A stretch of 64,000 nt of DNA from Sphingomonas kyeonggiensis (GTDB lineage: Bacteria > Pseudomonadota > Alphaproteobacteria > Sphingomonadales > Sphingomonadaceae), in NCBI RefSeq assembly GCF_014196745.1, contig NZ_JACIEH010000003.1, positions 558,001 to 622,000 of the forward strand, read 5' to 3'. The first letter of the stretch is position 1, and each line of letters starts with the position of its first letter. A program made the translations under genes and the position numbers. Below, one piece after another: positions 50,616 to 58,980 of the stretch. Under the pieces are notes generated by a model. It saw nothing but the letters and a program-made list of their open reading frames with translations. It ran no database searches and was not told the origin of the DNA.

Positions 50616-50637
50616 TTGCAATGTAGGATTTTGTCTG
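50616..50637 (+). repeat. Dispersed repeat, copy 3
   Basis: TTGCAATGTAGGATTT followed by TGTCTG. The first 16 bases are identical to copies at 7644 and 14057. It lies 13 bases after the Rrf2 gene stop, in the gap before the convergent mscL gene. Confidence 0.65.
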
Positions 50638-50743
50638 GCGTGGTCGTCGCATGACGTCCGCCAGCCCTTCGCCGCGTTTTCAGCCGGCAAAGGGAGGCGC
50701 GGGCAAAGTGAAACGATTTGCCGCGACTCCCTTCACTTTGGGC

Positions 50744-51175
50744 TCAGGCGTTGCCCTTCTTCTTCAGCTCGTCGCGGATCTCGCGCAGCAGCGTCACGTC
50801 GGCCGGCTCGGCCGGTGCGGCTTCGTCCGCCTTGGGGAGCATGCGGTTCACCGCGCGCACCAGCAGGAAGATGATGAAGGCGACGATCACGAAGTTCACC
50901 GCCGCGGTGATGAAGGCGCCATAGCCGAACAACGGCACGCCGGCCTTCTTGAGCGCGGCATAGTCGGTCGACCCGATCAGGTTGGCGGGGATCGGCCCCA
51001 GCGCGATGAAGTAGCTCGAAAAGTCGAGCCCGCCGAAGACCTTGCCGATCAGCGGCATCAGCAGATCGTCGGTCAGCGAGCTGACGATCTTGCTGAACGC
51101 CGCGCCGATGATCACCGCCACGGCCAGGTCGAGCACGTTGCCGCGCGAAATGAACGCCTTGAATTCCTTGAACAT
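50744..51175 (-). CDS. mscL: Large-conductance mechanosensitive channel
   Basis: MscL opens under membrane tension to release solutes. The 143-residue protein has FKEFKAFISRGNVLDLAVAVIIGAAFSKIVSSLTDDLLMPLIG (first membrane helix), YGAFITAAVNFVIVAFIIFLLVRAVNRM (second helix) and a charged C-terminal helix (TLLREIRDELKKKG). It is an inner-membrane pentamer in known members. The ATG at 51175 is chosen because the conserved N-terminus begins there. Confidence 0.95.
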   Translation of the reverse strand: MFKEFKAFISRGNVLDLAVAVIIGAAFSKIVSSLTDDLLMPLIGKVFGGLDFSSYFIALGPIPANLIGSTDYAALKKAGVPLFGYGAFITAAVNFVIVAFIIFLLVRAVNRMLPKADEAAPAEPADVTLLREIRDELKKKGNA

Positions 51176-51333
51176 CCCAGGGTCTCCCACCAGCTGCCGC
51201 CCGGGCGCGGCATCGCAGCCATGATGCACCGATGCGGCGCCCGCGCAAAGCGGCACTGTCCGATTTCGCTTTCGGAGCGCGGTGTTGCGACTGTATAAGA
51301 CACTTCGAACCAGATCCGGAGGATCATGACGTG

Positions 51334-51918
51334 ATGAAGTTTCGTGCCGTTATCGCTTTTGCCGCCGCTGCCATGCTGGCCGGCTGCGGGCTCAACAGCG
51401 TGCCCACTGCGGAAGAGAATGCGAAGGCGCGCTGGGCCGATGTCCAGACCAACTATCAGCGCCGCGCCGATCTGATCCCGAACCTCGTCTCGACGGTGAA
51501 GGGCGCTGCAAACTCGGAGTCGCAGATCCTCACCAACGTGACCAATGCGCGTGCGCAGGCCAACACGATCAAGGTCACCGGCGACGATCTCACCGATCCG
51601 GCGAAGATGTCGGCCTATACCCAGGCGCAGAATGGCGTGACGCTCTCGCTCCAGCGCCTGCAGGAAGCCTATCCGCAGCTGCAGAGCCAGGGCAATTTCA
51701 AGACGCTGATGGACCAGCTCGAGGGCACCGAGAACCGCATCGCGATCTCGATCCGTGACTATAACGCCGCGGTGCAGGCCTATAACACCCGCATCCGCAC
51801 CTTTCCGGACGCGATCGGCGCCAAGATCTTCTACGGCGCCAAGCCGATGACGCCGTTCCAGGCCAAGGCCGGCGCCGAGAATGCCCCGAAGGTCGATTTC
51901 AGCGGGAACAGCAACTGA
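51334..51918 (+). CDS. LemA-family lipoprotein
   Basis: The 194-residue protein has a lipobox (AAAAMLAGCGLN) and the LemA domain: ENAKARWADVQTNYQRRADLIPNLVSTVKGAA..., VTNARAQAN, FKTLMDQLEGTENRIAISIRDYNAAVQAYNTRIRTFP. The long helices suit a membrane-anchored scaffold. A GTG three bases upstream (51331) is closer to the GGAGG site and could be the start. It leads a group with three TPM-domain proteins, a frequent pairing of unknown role. Confidence 0.9.
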   Translation: MKFRAVIAFAAAAMLAGCGLNSVPTAEENAKARWADVQTNYQRRADLIPNLVSTVKGAANSESQILTNVTNARAQANTIKVTGDDLTDPAKMSAYTQAQNGVTLSLQRLQEAYPQLQSQGNFKTLMDQLEGTENRIAISIRDYNAAVQAYNTRIRTFPDAIGAKIFYGAKPMTPFQAKAGAENAPKVDFSGNSN

Positions 51919-52493
51919 TCCTGAGGGCGCTCCTCCTTTGCGTGGCGCTGGCGGCCTGCAAGCCCGTAGCGCTCGATCCGCAGTCCAATGCCGCCGGGCA
52001 GCTTCGTCCGGCGGCGACGGCCAGTGCGGAGCCCGCCTGCAAACCGAGCGCGCCCAAGACCCGCACCGCCCCGACCGGCTATGCCTTTCCAGCACTTACC
52101 GGCCGGGTGGTCGATGGTGCGAAACTGCTCTCGGTCAGCGAGCGGCGCCGGCTCTCGGACCGGCTGGTCGATGCCGAGAAGCAGGCCAGGCACCAGTTCG
52201 TCGTGGTCACGGTGACCAGCCTGGGCGGGCATGACATCGGTGACTATGGGCGCAAGCTCGGCAATTTCTGGGGCGTCGGGCGCCAGTGTTACGATGACGG
52301 CATCCTGCTGATCGTGGCGCCGAACGAGCGGAAGGTGCGGATCGAAGTGGGCAAGGGCCTCGAGGCCCAGCTCACCAACGACGAGGCAAAGGCGATCATC
52401 GACAAGGATATCCTGCCCCGGTTCAAGGCCGGTGACTTTCCCGGCGGCATCTTCGCCGGCAGCGAAGCCATCATTCGCGAGATCAATGCATGA
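51915..52493 (+). CDS. TPM-domain lipoprotein (YgcG-like), non-standard start likely
   Basis: The protein has a TPM domain: LTGRVVDGAKLLSVSERRRLSDRLVDAEKQARHQFVVVTVTSLGG, YDDGILLIVAPNERKVRIEVGKGLE, and FPGGIFAG. A lipoprotein signal (LILRALLLCVALAAC) is encoded just before, but no ATG, GTG or TTG precedes it in frame. The first standard start, GTG at 51942, would cut the signal off. A CTG at 51915, overlapping the lemA stop as CTGA, is the best candidate and gives 192 residues. The gene overlaps the next by 4 bases. Confidence 0.75.
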   Translation: MILRALLLCVALAACKPVALDPQSNAAGQLRPAATASAEPACKPSAPKTRTAPTGYAFPALTGRVVDGAKLLSVSERRRLSDRLVDAEKQARHQFVVVTVTSLGGHDIGDYGRKLGNFWGVGRQCYDDGILLIVAPNERKVRIEVGKGLEAQLTNDEAKAIIDKDILPRFKAGDFPGGIFAGSEAIIREINA

Positions 52494-53359
52494 CCCTGTT
52501 GCGTAGCCTGCTCGCCTTCCTGCTGATCCTGGTGCCGCTCTCGGCCCAGGCGCAGTCGCAGCCCAGTTTCCCCAAGCTCACCGGCCGGGTGGTCGACGAC
52601 GCGCACCTGCTATCGCCGGCGCAGGTCGCCGAACTCACCCAGCTGTCGGCCGATGTCGAAAAGGCCTCGACACGCCAGCTGGTCGTGGCGACCGTTCCCG
52701 ACCTGCAGGGCTATGACATTGCCGATTACGGTTATCAGCTCGGCCGTGCCTGGGGGATCGGGCAGAAGGATGCCAATAACGGCATCATCCTCCTGGTCGC
52801 GCCCAAGGAGCGCAAGGTGCGGATCGAAGTCGGCTATGGCCTAGAGCCGATCATGACCGACGGGCTCTCCAGCCAGATCATCAACGAGACGATCATCCCC
52901 CAGTTCAAGGCCGGCGACATGCCCGGCGGCATCGTCGCGGGTGCGCAGGCGATCGCCACGCAGATGAAGCTGCCACTGGAAGCCGCTGAGCAGCGCGCTC
53001 AGCAGCAACAGACCCAGGTGACCCAGAAGCGCCAGCAGCGGCATGGCGGTTTCCCGATCGGGCTGATCTTCTGGGGCGTCATCTTCCTGTTCGTGATCCT
53101 GCCGATGCTCGGTGCCGGGTTCGGCCGGCGCAAGCGGCGCGGTCCCTGGGACCGGCGCTATCGCAGCGACGATAGCGGCGTCCTGCCGATCATCCTCTGG
53201 TCGATCGCCAACGAGATCGGCCGAGAGGCGAGCCGTGGCGGCGGCAGCAGCTGGGGCGGCGGAGGCGGCAGCGACTGGGGAGGCGGTGGCGGAGGCGGCG
53301 GTGGCTTCTCCGGCGGTGGCGGATCGTTCGGGGGCGGTGGCGCCTCGGGGAGCTGGTGA
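52490..53359 (+). CDS. TPM-domain protein with Gly-rich tail (YgcG-like)
   Basis: This 289-residue protein has a signal peptide (LLAFLLILVPLSAQAQS), a TPM domain (LTGRVVDDAHLLSPAQVAELTQLSADVEKASTRQLVVATVPDLQGYDIADYG..., VGYGLEPIMTD, FKAGDMPGGI), a Gln-rich linker, one membrane helix (GLIFWGVIFLFVILPML) and a tail of GGGGG runs with Ser and Trp. Proteins of this layout occur with LemA and are anchored facing the periplasm. It is a paralogue of the preceding gene. The Gly run (53240-53350) makes a local DNA repeat. Confidence 0.9.
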   Translation: MTLLRSLLAFLLILVPLSAQAQSQPSFPKLTGRVVDDAHLLSPAQVAELTQLSADVEKASTRQLVVATVPDLQGYDIADYGYQLGRAWGIGQKDANNGIILLVAPKERKVRIEVGYGLEPIMTDGLSSQIINETIIPQFKAGDMPGGIVAGAQAIATQMKLPLEAAEQRAQQQQTQVTQKRQQRHGGFPIGLIFWGVIFLFVILPMLGAGFGRRKRRGPWDRRYRSDDSGVLPIILWSIANEIGREASRGGGSSWGGGGGSDWGGGGGGGGGFSGGGGSFGGGGASGSW

Positions 53360-53360
53360 G

Positions 53361-54032
53361 ATGCGATTGACCGACCAGGACCGCGCGGCCGTAACGGCTG
53401 CGGTCACCGCAGCCGAGCTCACCACCAATGGCGAGATCGTCACCGTCGTCGCCGGGCGCTCGGATCCCTATCACGACGTCGCGCTGCACTGGGCGGTGCT
53501 GGCGATGTTGCTCGTCCTCGCTTTGCTCGCCTGGCAGCCCTGGCCGGCCGAGTGGCTCCACTCGCGCTTCATCGACAGCTGGGCCCAGGTGGTGCCGGCG
53601 CGCTGGTATCTCACCATCGCGCTGGTGCTGATGGCGGCGACCTTCCTGGTTGCCCGGGTGGTGCTGGCGCTCGATGCGCTGCGGCTGTTCCTCACGCCGG
53701 GCGCGACCAAGACCCGGCGCGTCCATCGCCGCGCGCTCGAGCTGTTCCGCGCCGCAGCCGAGAAGCGCACCCGCGAATCGACCGGCGTGCTAGTCTATCT
53801 CAGCCTGGCCGAGCACCGCGCCGAGATCATCGCCGATGCGGCGATCCATTCGAAGGTGACCGCCGATGTCTGGGGTGCCGCGATGGCGGCGCTGGTCGGT
53901 GGGGTGAAGCGCGGCGAAGCGGGCGAGGGCATGGCCGAGGCAGTGCGTCAGATCGGCATCGTCCTGGCCGAGCATTTCCCGCGCAGCGAGGACGATGTGA
54001 ACGAACTTCCCGACCGGGTGATCGAGCTGTGA
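53361..54032 (+). CDS. TPM-domain membrane protein
   Basis: The 223-residue protein starts RLTDQDRAAVTAAVTAAELTTNGEIVTVVAGRS and has two membrane helices (VALHWAVLAMLLVLALLAW; WYLTIALVLMAATFLVARVVLAL). Then comes a second TPM part with RALELFRAAAEKRTRESTGVLVYLSLAEHRAEIIADAAIHSKV and MAEAVRQIGIVLAEHFPR, as in the TPM_phosphatase family. It lies one base after the preceding gene and overlaps the NUDIX gene as GTGA. It is the third TPM protein in the operon. Confidence 0.88.
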   Translation: MRLTDQDRAAVTAAVTAAELTTNGEIVTVVAGRSDPYHDVALHWAVLAMLLVLALLAWQPWPAEWLHSRFIDSWAQVVPARWYLTIALVLMAATFLVARVVLALDALRLFLTPGATKTRRVHRRALELFRAAAEKRTRESTGVLVYLSLAEHRAEIIADAAIHSKVTADVWGAAMAALVGGVKRGEAGEGMAEAVRQIGIVLAEHFPRSEDDVNELPDRVIEL

Positions 54033-54559
54033 GCGACATGGAAGAAGAGATTGCCTGGGCCGGCAAGTGGATCGTCGCCAAGCGGCGCGGCAAGTGGGAA
54101 TATGTCTCGCGCGCCCGCGGCATCCGCGCCGCGGTGATCGTCGCGATCGATGACGAGGATCATGTCCTGCTCGTCGACCAGTACCGCGTGCCGCTCGGCA
54201 AGCGCTGCCTCGAACTGCCGGCAGGGCTGATCGGCGACGAGGCCGGCCACGAAGGCGACAGCCCGTTCGAGGCTGCACGCCGCGAACTGATCGAGGAGAC
54301 CGGGTACGACAGTGCCGCGATCGAGGACCTGGGCGAATATTATTCCTCGCCCGGCCTGGTCTCGGAGAGCTTCACGCTGGTCCGCGCCACCGGGCTGACC
54401 AAGGTCGGCGAAGGCGGCGGGCTGGAGGACGAGGACATCATCGTCCACCGCGTGCCGCTGGCTGGCCTTCCCGCCTTCGTCGCGGAAAAGCGTGCCGAGG
54501 GGCTGGCGATCGACGTGAAGCTGCTGCTGCTCCTGTCGGGCGCGCTGCTCGCGGATTGA
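54029..54559 (+). CDS. NUDIX hydrolase (ADP-ribose pyrophosphatase-like)
   Basis: The 176-residue enzyme carries the NUDIX box: GLIGDE...GDSPFEAARRELIEETGYDSA (G-x5-E-x7-REUxEExGU). VDQYRVPLGKRCLELPAG before it and FTLVRATGL after it are typical of ADP-sugar pyrophosphatases. A GTG at 54029 overlaps the stop of the TPM gene; an ATG at 54038 would give 173 residues. It ends the LemA/TPM run. A link to that system is only positional. Confidence 0.9.
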   Translation: MSDMEEEIAWAGKWIVAKRRGKWEYVSRARGIRAAVIVAIDDEDHVLLVDQYRVPLGKRCLELPAGLIGDEAGHEGDSPFEAARRELIEETGYDSAAIEDLGEYYSSPGLVSESFTLVRATGLTKVGEGGGLEDEDIIVHRVPLAGLPAFVAEKRAEGLAIDVKLLLLLSGALLAD

Positions 54560-54567
54560 GTCACTTG

Positions 54568-54585
54568 TCCCCCGGGAACGGGGGA
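54568..54585. terminator. Hairpin between convergent genes
   Basis: TCCCCC-GGGAAC-GGGGGA forms a 6-bp stem between the NUDIX gene stop and the convergent complex I gene stop. It has no T-run on either strand. Confidence 0.45.
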
Positions 54586-54595
54586 TCAGAAATGC

Positions 54596-54880
54596 TTAGC
54601 GGAAATTGTCCGCATAGGTCTGCAGCTTGAGCTTGCGCTCGGGGGCCGCGATCACATGGAAGGCCAGGCCCTCGCGCTCGGCATAGCCGGTGGCGGCTTC
54701 CAGCGTCGGGAAGCTCATCCGCAGCTGCGTGGCGGTCGCGTCGCCGCCGGCCCAGCCGGTCAGCGGATCGGCCTGTTGCTGGCGCGCCGGCTCGAACTCG
54801 AGGATCCAGCTCGTCGTGCGTGCGCGGCCCGACTGCATGGCGTTCTTGGGCTTCTGGTAGATGCGAGCGGTCTTGGTCAT
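54596..54880 (-). CDS. NADH dehydrogenase (complex I) NDUFS4-like accessory subunit
   Basis: The 94-residue protein matches the family of the complex I 18-kDa accessory subunit NDUFS4: ARIYQKPKNAMQSGRARTTSWILEFEP, DPLTGWAGGDATATQLRMSFPTLEAATGYAEREGLAFHV and a final LKLQTYADNFR. Alphaproteobacteria keep this mitochondrial-type supernumerary subunit. It is encoded away from the nuo operon, 11 bases after hrpB on the same strand. Confidence 0.92.
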   Translation of the reverse strand: MTKTARIYQKPKNAMQSGRARTTSWILEFEPARQQQADPLTGWAGGDATATQLRMSFPTLEAATGYAEREGLAFHVIAAPERKLKLQTYADNFR

Positions 54881-54891
54881 GGTGAGTCGCT

Positions 54892-57321
54892 TTAACGCGG
54901 TCCGGCGCCCCTTGCATCTGCCTTTTTCGTCCTGAGCGTCGCCGATGCGGCGGCGGGATCCTCGGGCCAGGGATGGCGCGGATAGCGCCCGCGCATTTCC
55001 TTGGCGACCGCGGCCCAGCTGCCCTTCCAGAAGCCGGGCAGGTCCCGCGTCGTCTGGATCGGCCGGCCGGCGGGGGAGGTGAGGCTGAGCACCAGCGGGG
55101 TGCCGTCACCGAGTGTCGGATGGGTATCCAGCCCATATAGTGCCTGGACGCGCACCTCGACCGTCGGCCCGCCTTCGGCCGCATAGTCGATGGCATAGGT
55201 CGATCCTTCGGGCGTCTCGAACCGCGCCGGCGCCAGTCGGTCGAGCGCCTTCTGCCCGTCCCAGCCAAGCAGGTTGTTGAGAGCATTGGTCAGCCCTTCG
55301 ACCGCATCCAGTCGCCGCTTGCCGGCGAGCAGCCCGGGCAGCCATTCGTCGAGCTCGGCGAGCAGCCGTGCATCGGAGAGCGAATCATTGCCGGTATAGG
55401 CGGCACGGGTGCGTAGCGCCTGGGCGGTGTCGGACCAGGGCAGCAGCGTGAGGCCATGCTCGCGCACTCCCTCCAGCAGCGCCTTCTCGATCTCGGCCGG
55501 GTTGGCCGCCGAATCGGGCCCGCTCGAAAGCCGGATTGCACCCAGCCTTCGCTCACGCAGCGCCTCGATCCGCCCGGTGGTGGGATCGAAGCGGACGCTG
55601 CGCCGCGTCTCGATCCGGTCGGCGAACAGGCTCTCGACTTCCGCCGGGTCGATCGGCGCGGCCGAGAGGATGCGCGCGCCGGCGGCCATGCCCTGGGTCT
55701 CGGCGACCGCGAGCCATTCGGCGCGGGCAAGCGAGGAGGTCGGATCGAGCTTGAACCCGCGCCCGCCGGCCGATGCCCAGGTCTCGCCCGAAGCGTCGCG
55801 GCGTTTGGCGATCCGGTCGGGAAAGGCCAGGGCGACGCAGGCGGCGGGGTCGCCCGCGCCGTCGTCGCCGACCAGCTTAGCCCAGCGCTGCGCCAGCCGC
55901 CGCGCATTCTCGGCTCGCGGACCGCGCTCATTCCGCCAGCGGCGCAGGCGCAGCTCGAGGTCGGGATCGTTGCCGCCCAGCCCACGCTCGCCGAGCAGCA
56001 CTGCGATCTGCGCTGCCGTTCCCGCCATGCCGCGCTCGGCGGCGCGCACCAGCATATGGCCGAGCCGGGGCGGCAGCGGCAGGCCGGCGACCGCCTTGCC
56101 GTGCGCGGTCGGGCGGCCGCTCTCGTCCAGCGCTTCCAGCGACCCCAGCCGCTTGCGCGCCTCGGACACCGCAGCCTGGGGCGGCGGATCGAGCCAGTTG
56201 AGATCGCGCGGATCGCTCACGCCCCACAGCGCACAGTCGAGCACCAGCGCCGAGAGGTCGGCCTCCAATATCTCGGGCGGGTCGAAGCGCGGCAGGCCGG
56301 CGGTCGCGGCTTCCTCCCACAGCCGATAGGCGACGCCCGGCCCCTGGCGCGCGGCGCGGCCAGCGCGCTGGGTGACGGCGGCCTGGCTCGCCCGCTCGGT
56401 GACCAGCCGGGTCATTCCCGCCGCACGGTCGTAGCGCGGACGGCGCGCCAGTCCCGAATCGACCACCACCCGGATGCCGTCGAGCGTCAGCGAGGTCTCG
56501 GCGATCGAAGTCGCCAGCACGATCTTGCGCCGCCCCTGCGGATCCGCCGAGATCGCGGCGCGCTGGGCGCCCGGTTCCAGCGAACCGTGCAGCTTGTGGA
56601 CCACCGCGCCCGGCACATCGCCCAGCCGCTCGGCGGTGCGCTCGATCTCGGCGACGCCGGGCAGGAAGGCGAGCACCCCGCCTTCGGCGTCGCGCAGTGC
56701 GGTGCGCAGCGCCGCCGTCATCGAATCCTCGATCCGCGCCTCGGCATTGCGGCCGATATGGCGCAGCTCTAGTGGCCAGCTGCGCCCCTCGCTCTCGATC
56801 GCCGGGGCGCCGCCCATCAGATCGGAGAAGCGCGCGCCGTCCAGCGTGGCCGACATTGCCACCAGCCGCAGGTCAGGCCGCAGCGCCGCCTGCGCGTCGA
56901 GTGCCAGTGCCAGGCCGAAATCGCTGTCGAGGCTGCGCTCATGGACTTCGTCGAACAGCACGGCTGAGACGCCCGCCAGCTCGGGATCGGCCTGGATGCG
57001 GTTGACGAAAATGCCCTCGGTGACCACCGTCACCCGCGTCGCGGACGAACGCTTGCTGTCCATCCGGGTAGCATAGCCAAAGGTCTGGCCGACTTGCTCT
57101 CCGGCAAGCGCCGCCATCCGCTCGCCCGCCGCCCGCGCCGCTAGCCTCCTGGGGCTGAGCAGCAGGATCTCGCCGGTGCACCAGCCTTCGCCGAGCAGCG
57201 CCGGCGCCACCGCCGTGGTCTTGCCCGCGCCCGGCGGCGCGACCAGCACGGCGTTGCTGCCTGCCCGCAATGCGGCCAGCAGATCGGGTAAAACGACATG
57301 GATCGGCAGCGAGTCACTCAT
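54892..57321 (-). CDS. hrpB: ATP-dependent helicase HrpB
   Basis: The 809-residue protein is a DEAH-group RNA helicase. It has APPGAGKTT (motif I), LFDEVHERSLDSDFGLALAL (motif II as DEVH), MSATLDG (motif III), and SIAETSLTLDGIRVVVDSGLAR and TQRAGRAARQGPGVAYRLW (motifs V and VI). The C-terminus has the HrpB-specific part ending LPGFWKGSWAAVAKEMRGRYPRHPWPEDP. The ATG at 57321 is preferred to 57363. Its cellular role is not settled in most bacteria. It is divergent from the acidic small gene. Confidence 0.94.
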   Translation of the reverse strand: MSDSLPIHVVLPDLLAALRAGSNAVLVAPPGAGKTTAVAPALLGEGWCTGEILLLSPRRLAARAAGERMAALAGEQVGQTFGYATRMDSKRSSATRVTVVTEGIFVNRIQADPELAGVSAVLFDEVHERSLDSDFGLALALDAQAALRPDLRLVAMSATLDGARFSDLMGGAPAIESEGRSWPLELRHIGRNAEARIEDSMTAALRTALRDAEGGVLAFLPGVAEIERTAERLGDVPGAVVHKLHGSLEPGAQRAAISADPQGRRKIVLATSIAETSLTLDGIRVVVDSGLARRPRYDRAAGMTRLVTERASQAAVTQRAGRAARQGPGVAYRLWEEAATAGLPRFDPPEILEADLSALVLDCALWGVSDPRDLNWLDPPPQAAVSEARKRLGSLEALDESGRPTAHGKAVAGLPLPPRLGHMLVRAAERGMAGTAAQIAVLLGERGLGGNDPDLELRLRRWRNERGPRAENARRLAQRWAKLVGDDGAGDPAACVALAFPDRIAKRRDASGETWASAGGRGFKLDPTSSLARAEWLAVAETQGMAAGARILSAAPIDPAEVESLFADRIETRRSVRFDPTTGRIEALRERRLGAIRLSSGPDSAANPAEIEKALLEGVREHGLTLLPWSDTAQALRTRAAYTGNDSLSDARLLAELDEWLPGLLAGKRRLDAVEGLTNALNNLLGWDGQKALDRLAPARFETPEGSTYAIDYAAEGGPTVEVRVQALYGLDTHPTLGDGTPLVLSLTSPAGRPIQTTRDLPGFWKGSWAAVAKEMRGRYPRHPWPEDPAAASATLRTKKADARGAGPR

Positions 57322-57381
57322 TGCGCGCAACCAATTCCCCGAAGCAGGGTTTGGCGCAAGCAAAGCCTATGGAGTGAAGAC

Positions 57382-57600
57382 ATGGCGAGAACCCTGGCAC
57401 AGTTCAGCATCACCCCCGACAGCGACGGCGATTACACGCTCCATCTCGAGGACGACGATGGCGAGACGCTGGAATTCACCGCAAGCTTCGAGCAGCTGGA
57501 CCTGATCACCGAAGCGATCGAGGAAGTGCTCGACGACGACGAGGAAGACGCGCTCACCGCGGATGACGATGACGACGATGAGCCGTCGGATGACGAATAG
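57382..57600 (+). CDS. Small acidic protein
   Basis: This 72-residue protein (MARTLAQFSITPDSDGDYTL then HLEDDDGETLEFTASFEQLD) ends in a run of Asp and Glu (DDDEEDALTADDDDDDEPSDDE). Conserved short proteins with this layout are found in Sphingomonads. No catalytic motif is seen; the acidic tail may bind metal ions or basic proteins. It lies between divergent hrpB and the convergent prenyl synthase gene, with 3 bases to the latter. Confidence 0.8.
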   Translation: MARTLAQFSITPDSDGDYTLHLEDDDGETLEFTASFEQLDLITEAIEEVLDDDEEDALTADDDDDDEPSDDE

Positions 57601-57603
57601 GGG

Positions 57604-58617
57604 TCAGTAGGCGCGGGCGACCGCGAACTCGACTGCCTCGATCATCGCATCCTTGGCCGCGCCTGCCGCGAAACCGCCCAGCGCGTCGATCGCGCGCTGG
57701 CCGTAGTGGCGGGCGCGGGCAAGGGTGTCGTCGACCGAGCGGCTCGCCTGCACGAGCCGGATCGCCTCGGCGAAATCCTCGTCCGAATTGCGGTGGCCGG
57801 TGATCGCGGCCTTCCAGAAGGCGCGGGCGCTCTCGTCGCCACGCGCATAGGCCAGGATGACCGGCAGCGTCATCTTGCCCTCGCGGAAGTCGTCGCCGGC
57901 GTCCTTGCCCATCGTGCCCGCGTCCGAGACATAGTCGATCGCATCATCAACCAGCTGGAAGGCGATGCCCAGGTTGCGGCCATAGGCGTCGAGCGCCAGT
58001 TCCTCGGCTTCCGACCGCTCGGCGACCACCGCGGCGATCCGGCAGGCGGCGGCGAACAGCGCGGCGGTCTTGGCGCCGATGATGTCGAGATAGCGTTCCT
58101 CGCCCAGGTCGAGCCGGCGCACCGCGGTGAGCTGGTTGACTTCGCCCTCGGCGATCACGGCGCTGGCGTTGCTGAGGATGTGGAGCGCCTTCAGGCTCTC
58201 GCTCTCGACCATCAGCTCGAACGACTTGGAGAACAGGAAGTCGCCGACCAGAACGCTCGCCGGGTTGCCCCAGATGATGTTGGCGGTGCGGCGGCCGCGG
58301 CGCAGGTCCGAACCGTCGACCACGTCGTCGTGGAGCAGGGTGGCGGTGTGGATGAACTCCACCGCGGCGGCGAGGCGGTGATGACGGGTGCCGGGATAGC
58401 CGAGCAGCTTGGCGCTGGCGAGCGTGAGCATCGGGCGCATCCGCTTGCCGCCGCCGGCGATCAGGTGACCGGCCAGTTCCGGGATCAGCGGAATCTCGGA
58501 CTTCATGCGATCGAGGATGACCGCGTTCACGAGATTCATGTCGTGCGCGACCAGCGCCATCATCGGATCGAGCGAGGGGGCGGGGCCGCCGCCGAGGCGA
58601 TGAAGGGTGGCGCTCAT
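57604..58617 (-). CDS. ispB: Polyprenyl (octaprenyl/decaprenyl) diphosphate synthase
   Basis: This 337-residue enzyme lengthens isoprenoid chains for the ubiquinone side chain. It has both Asp-rich motifs: LLHDDVVDGSDLRRG (first) and FQLVDDAIDYVSD (second), plus GGGKRMRPMLTLASAKL and DIIGAKTAALFAAACRI. Chain length cannot be read with confidence; Sphingomonads usually make Q-10. The ATG at 58617 is chosen on family length. It is divergent from the chorismate mutase gene. Confidence 0.93.
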   Translation of the reverse strand: MSATLHRLGGGPAPSLDPMMALVAHDMNLVNAVILDRMKSEIPLIPELAGHLIAGGGKRMRPMLTLASAKLLGYPGTRHHRLAAAVEFIHTATLLHDDVVDGSDLRRGRRTANIIWGNPASVLVGDFLFSKSFELMVESESLKALHILSNASAVIAEGEVNQLTAVRRLDLGEERYLDIIGAKTAALFAAACRIAAVVAERSEAEELALDAYGRNLGIAFQLVDDAIDYVSDAGTMGKDAGDDFREGKMTLPVILAYARGDESARAFWKAAITGHRNSDEDFAEAIRLVQASRSVDDTLARARHYGQRAIDALGGFAAGAAKDAMIEAVEFAVARAY

Positions 58618-58695
58618 ATGCGAAAGCCTGTGGCGGGTGCGGCGCACAAAGGCAAGGCTTGCGTGACGCTACGTCGGTGCGCAAAGAGAGTGGCC

Positions 58696-58980
58696 ATGTC
58701 CGACGACACTCTCACCCGCTACCGCCAGAGCATCGACAATATCGATGCCGCGCTCGTGTTCCTGCTCGCCGAGCGCTTCAAGGTGACGCAGGCGGTGGGA
58801 CGCTACAAGGCGGAGTCGGGCCTGCCCCCCGCCGATCCCGGCCGCGAGGACCGCCAGATCGCCCGGCTGCGCGAGTTGGCCAAGACGGCGGATCTCGACC
58901 CGGAATTCTCCGAGAAGTTCCTGCGCTTCATCATCGACGAAGTGATCCGCCACCACGAACAGCTTCGGGACGAGAAGTGA
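58696..58980 (+). CDS. Chorismate mutase (AroQ type)
   Basis: The 94-residue helical enzyme turns chorismate into prephenate for Phe and Tyr synthesis. It shows the AroQ pattern: RYRQSIDNIDAALVFLLAERFKVTQAVGRYKAESGLPPADPGREDRQIARLRELAK, with the active-site Arg, Lys and Asp/Glu residues. It starts at an ATG after a GAGAG site. It overlaps the next gene by 4 bases. Confidence 0.93.
   Translation: MSDDTLTRYRQSIDNIDAALVFLLAERFKVTQAVGRYKAESGLPPADPGREDRQIARLRELAKTADLDPEFSEKFLRFIIDEVIRHHEQLRDEK

Noticed and set aside
50651..51298. 215-codon plus-strand frame across mscL
   Set aside because: It is antisense to mscL, which has clear membrane helices and the family N-terminus.
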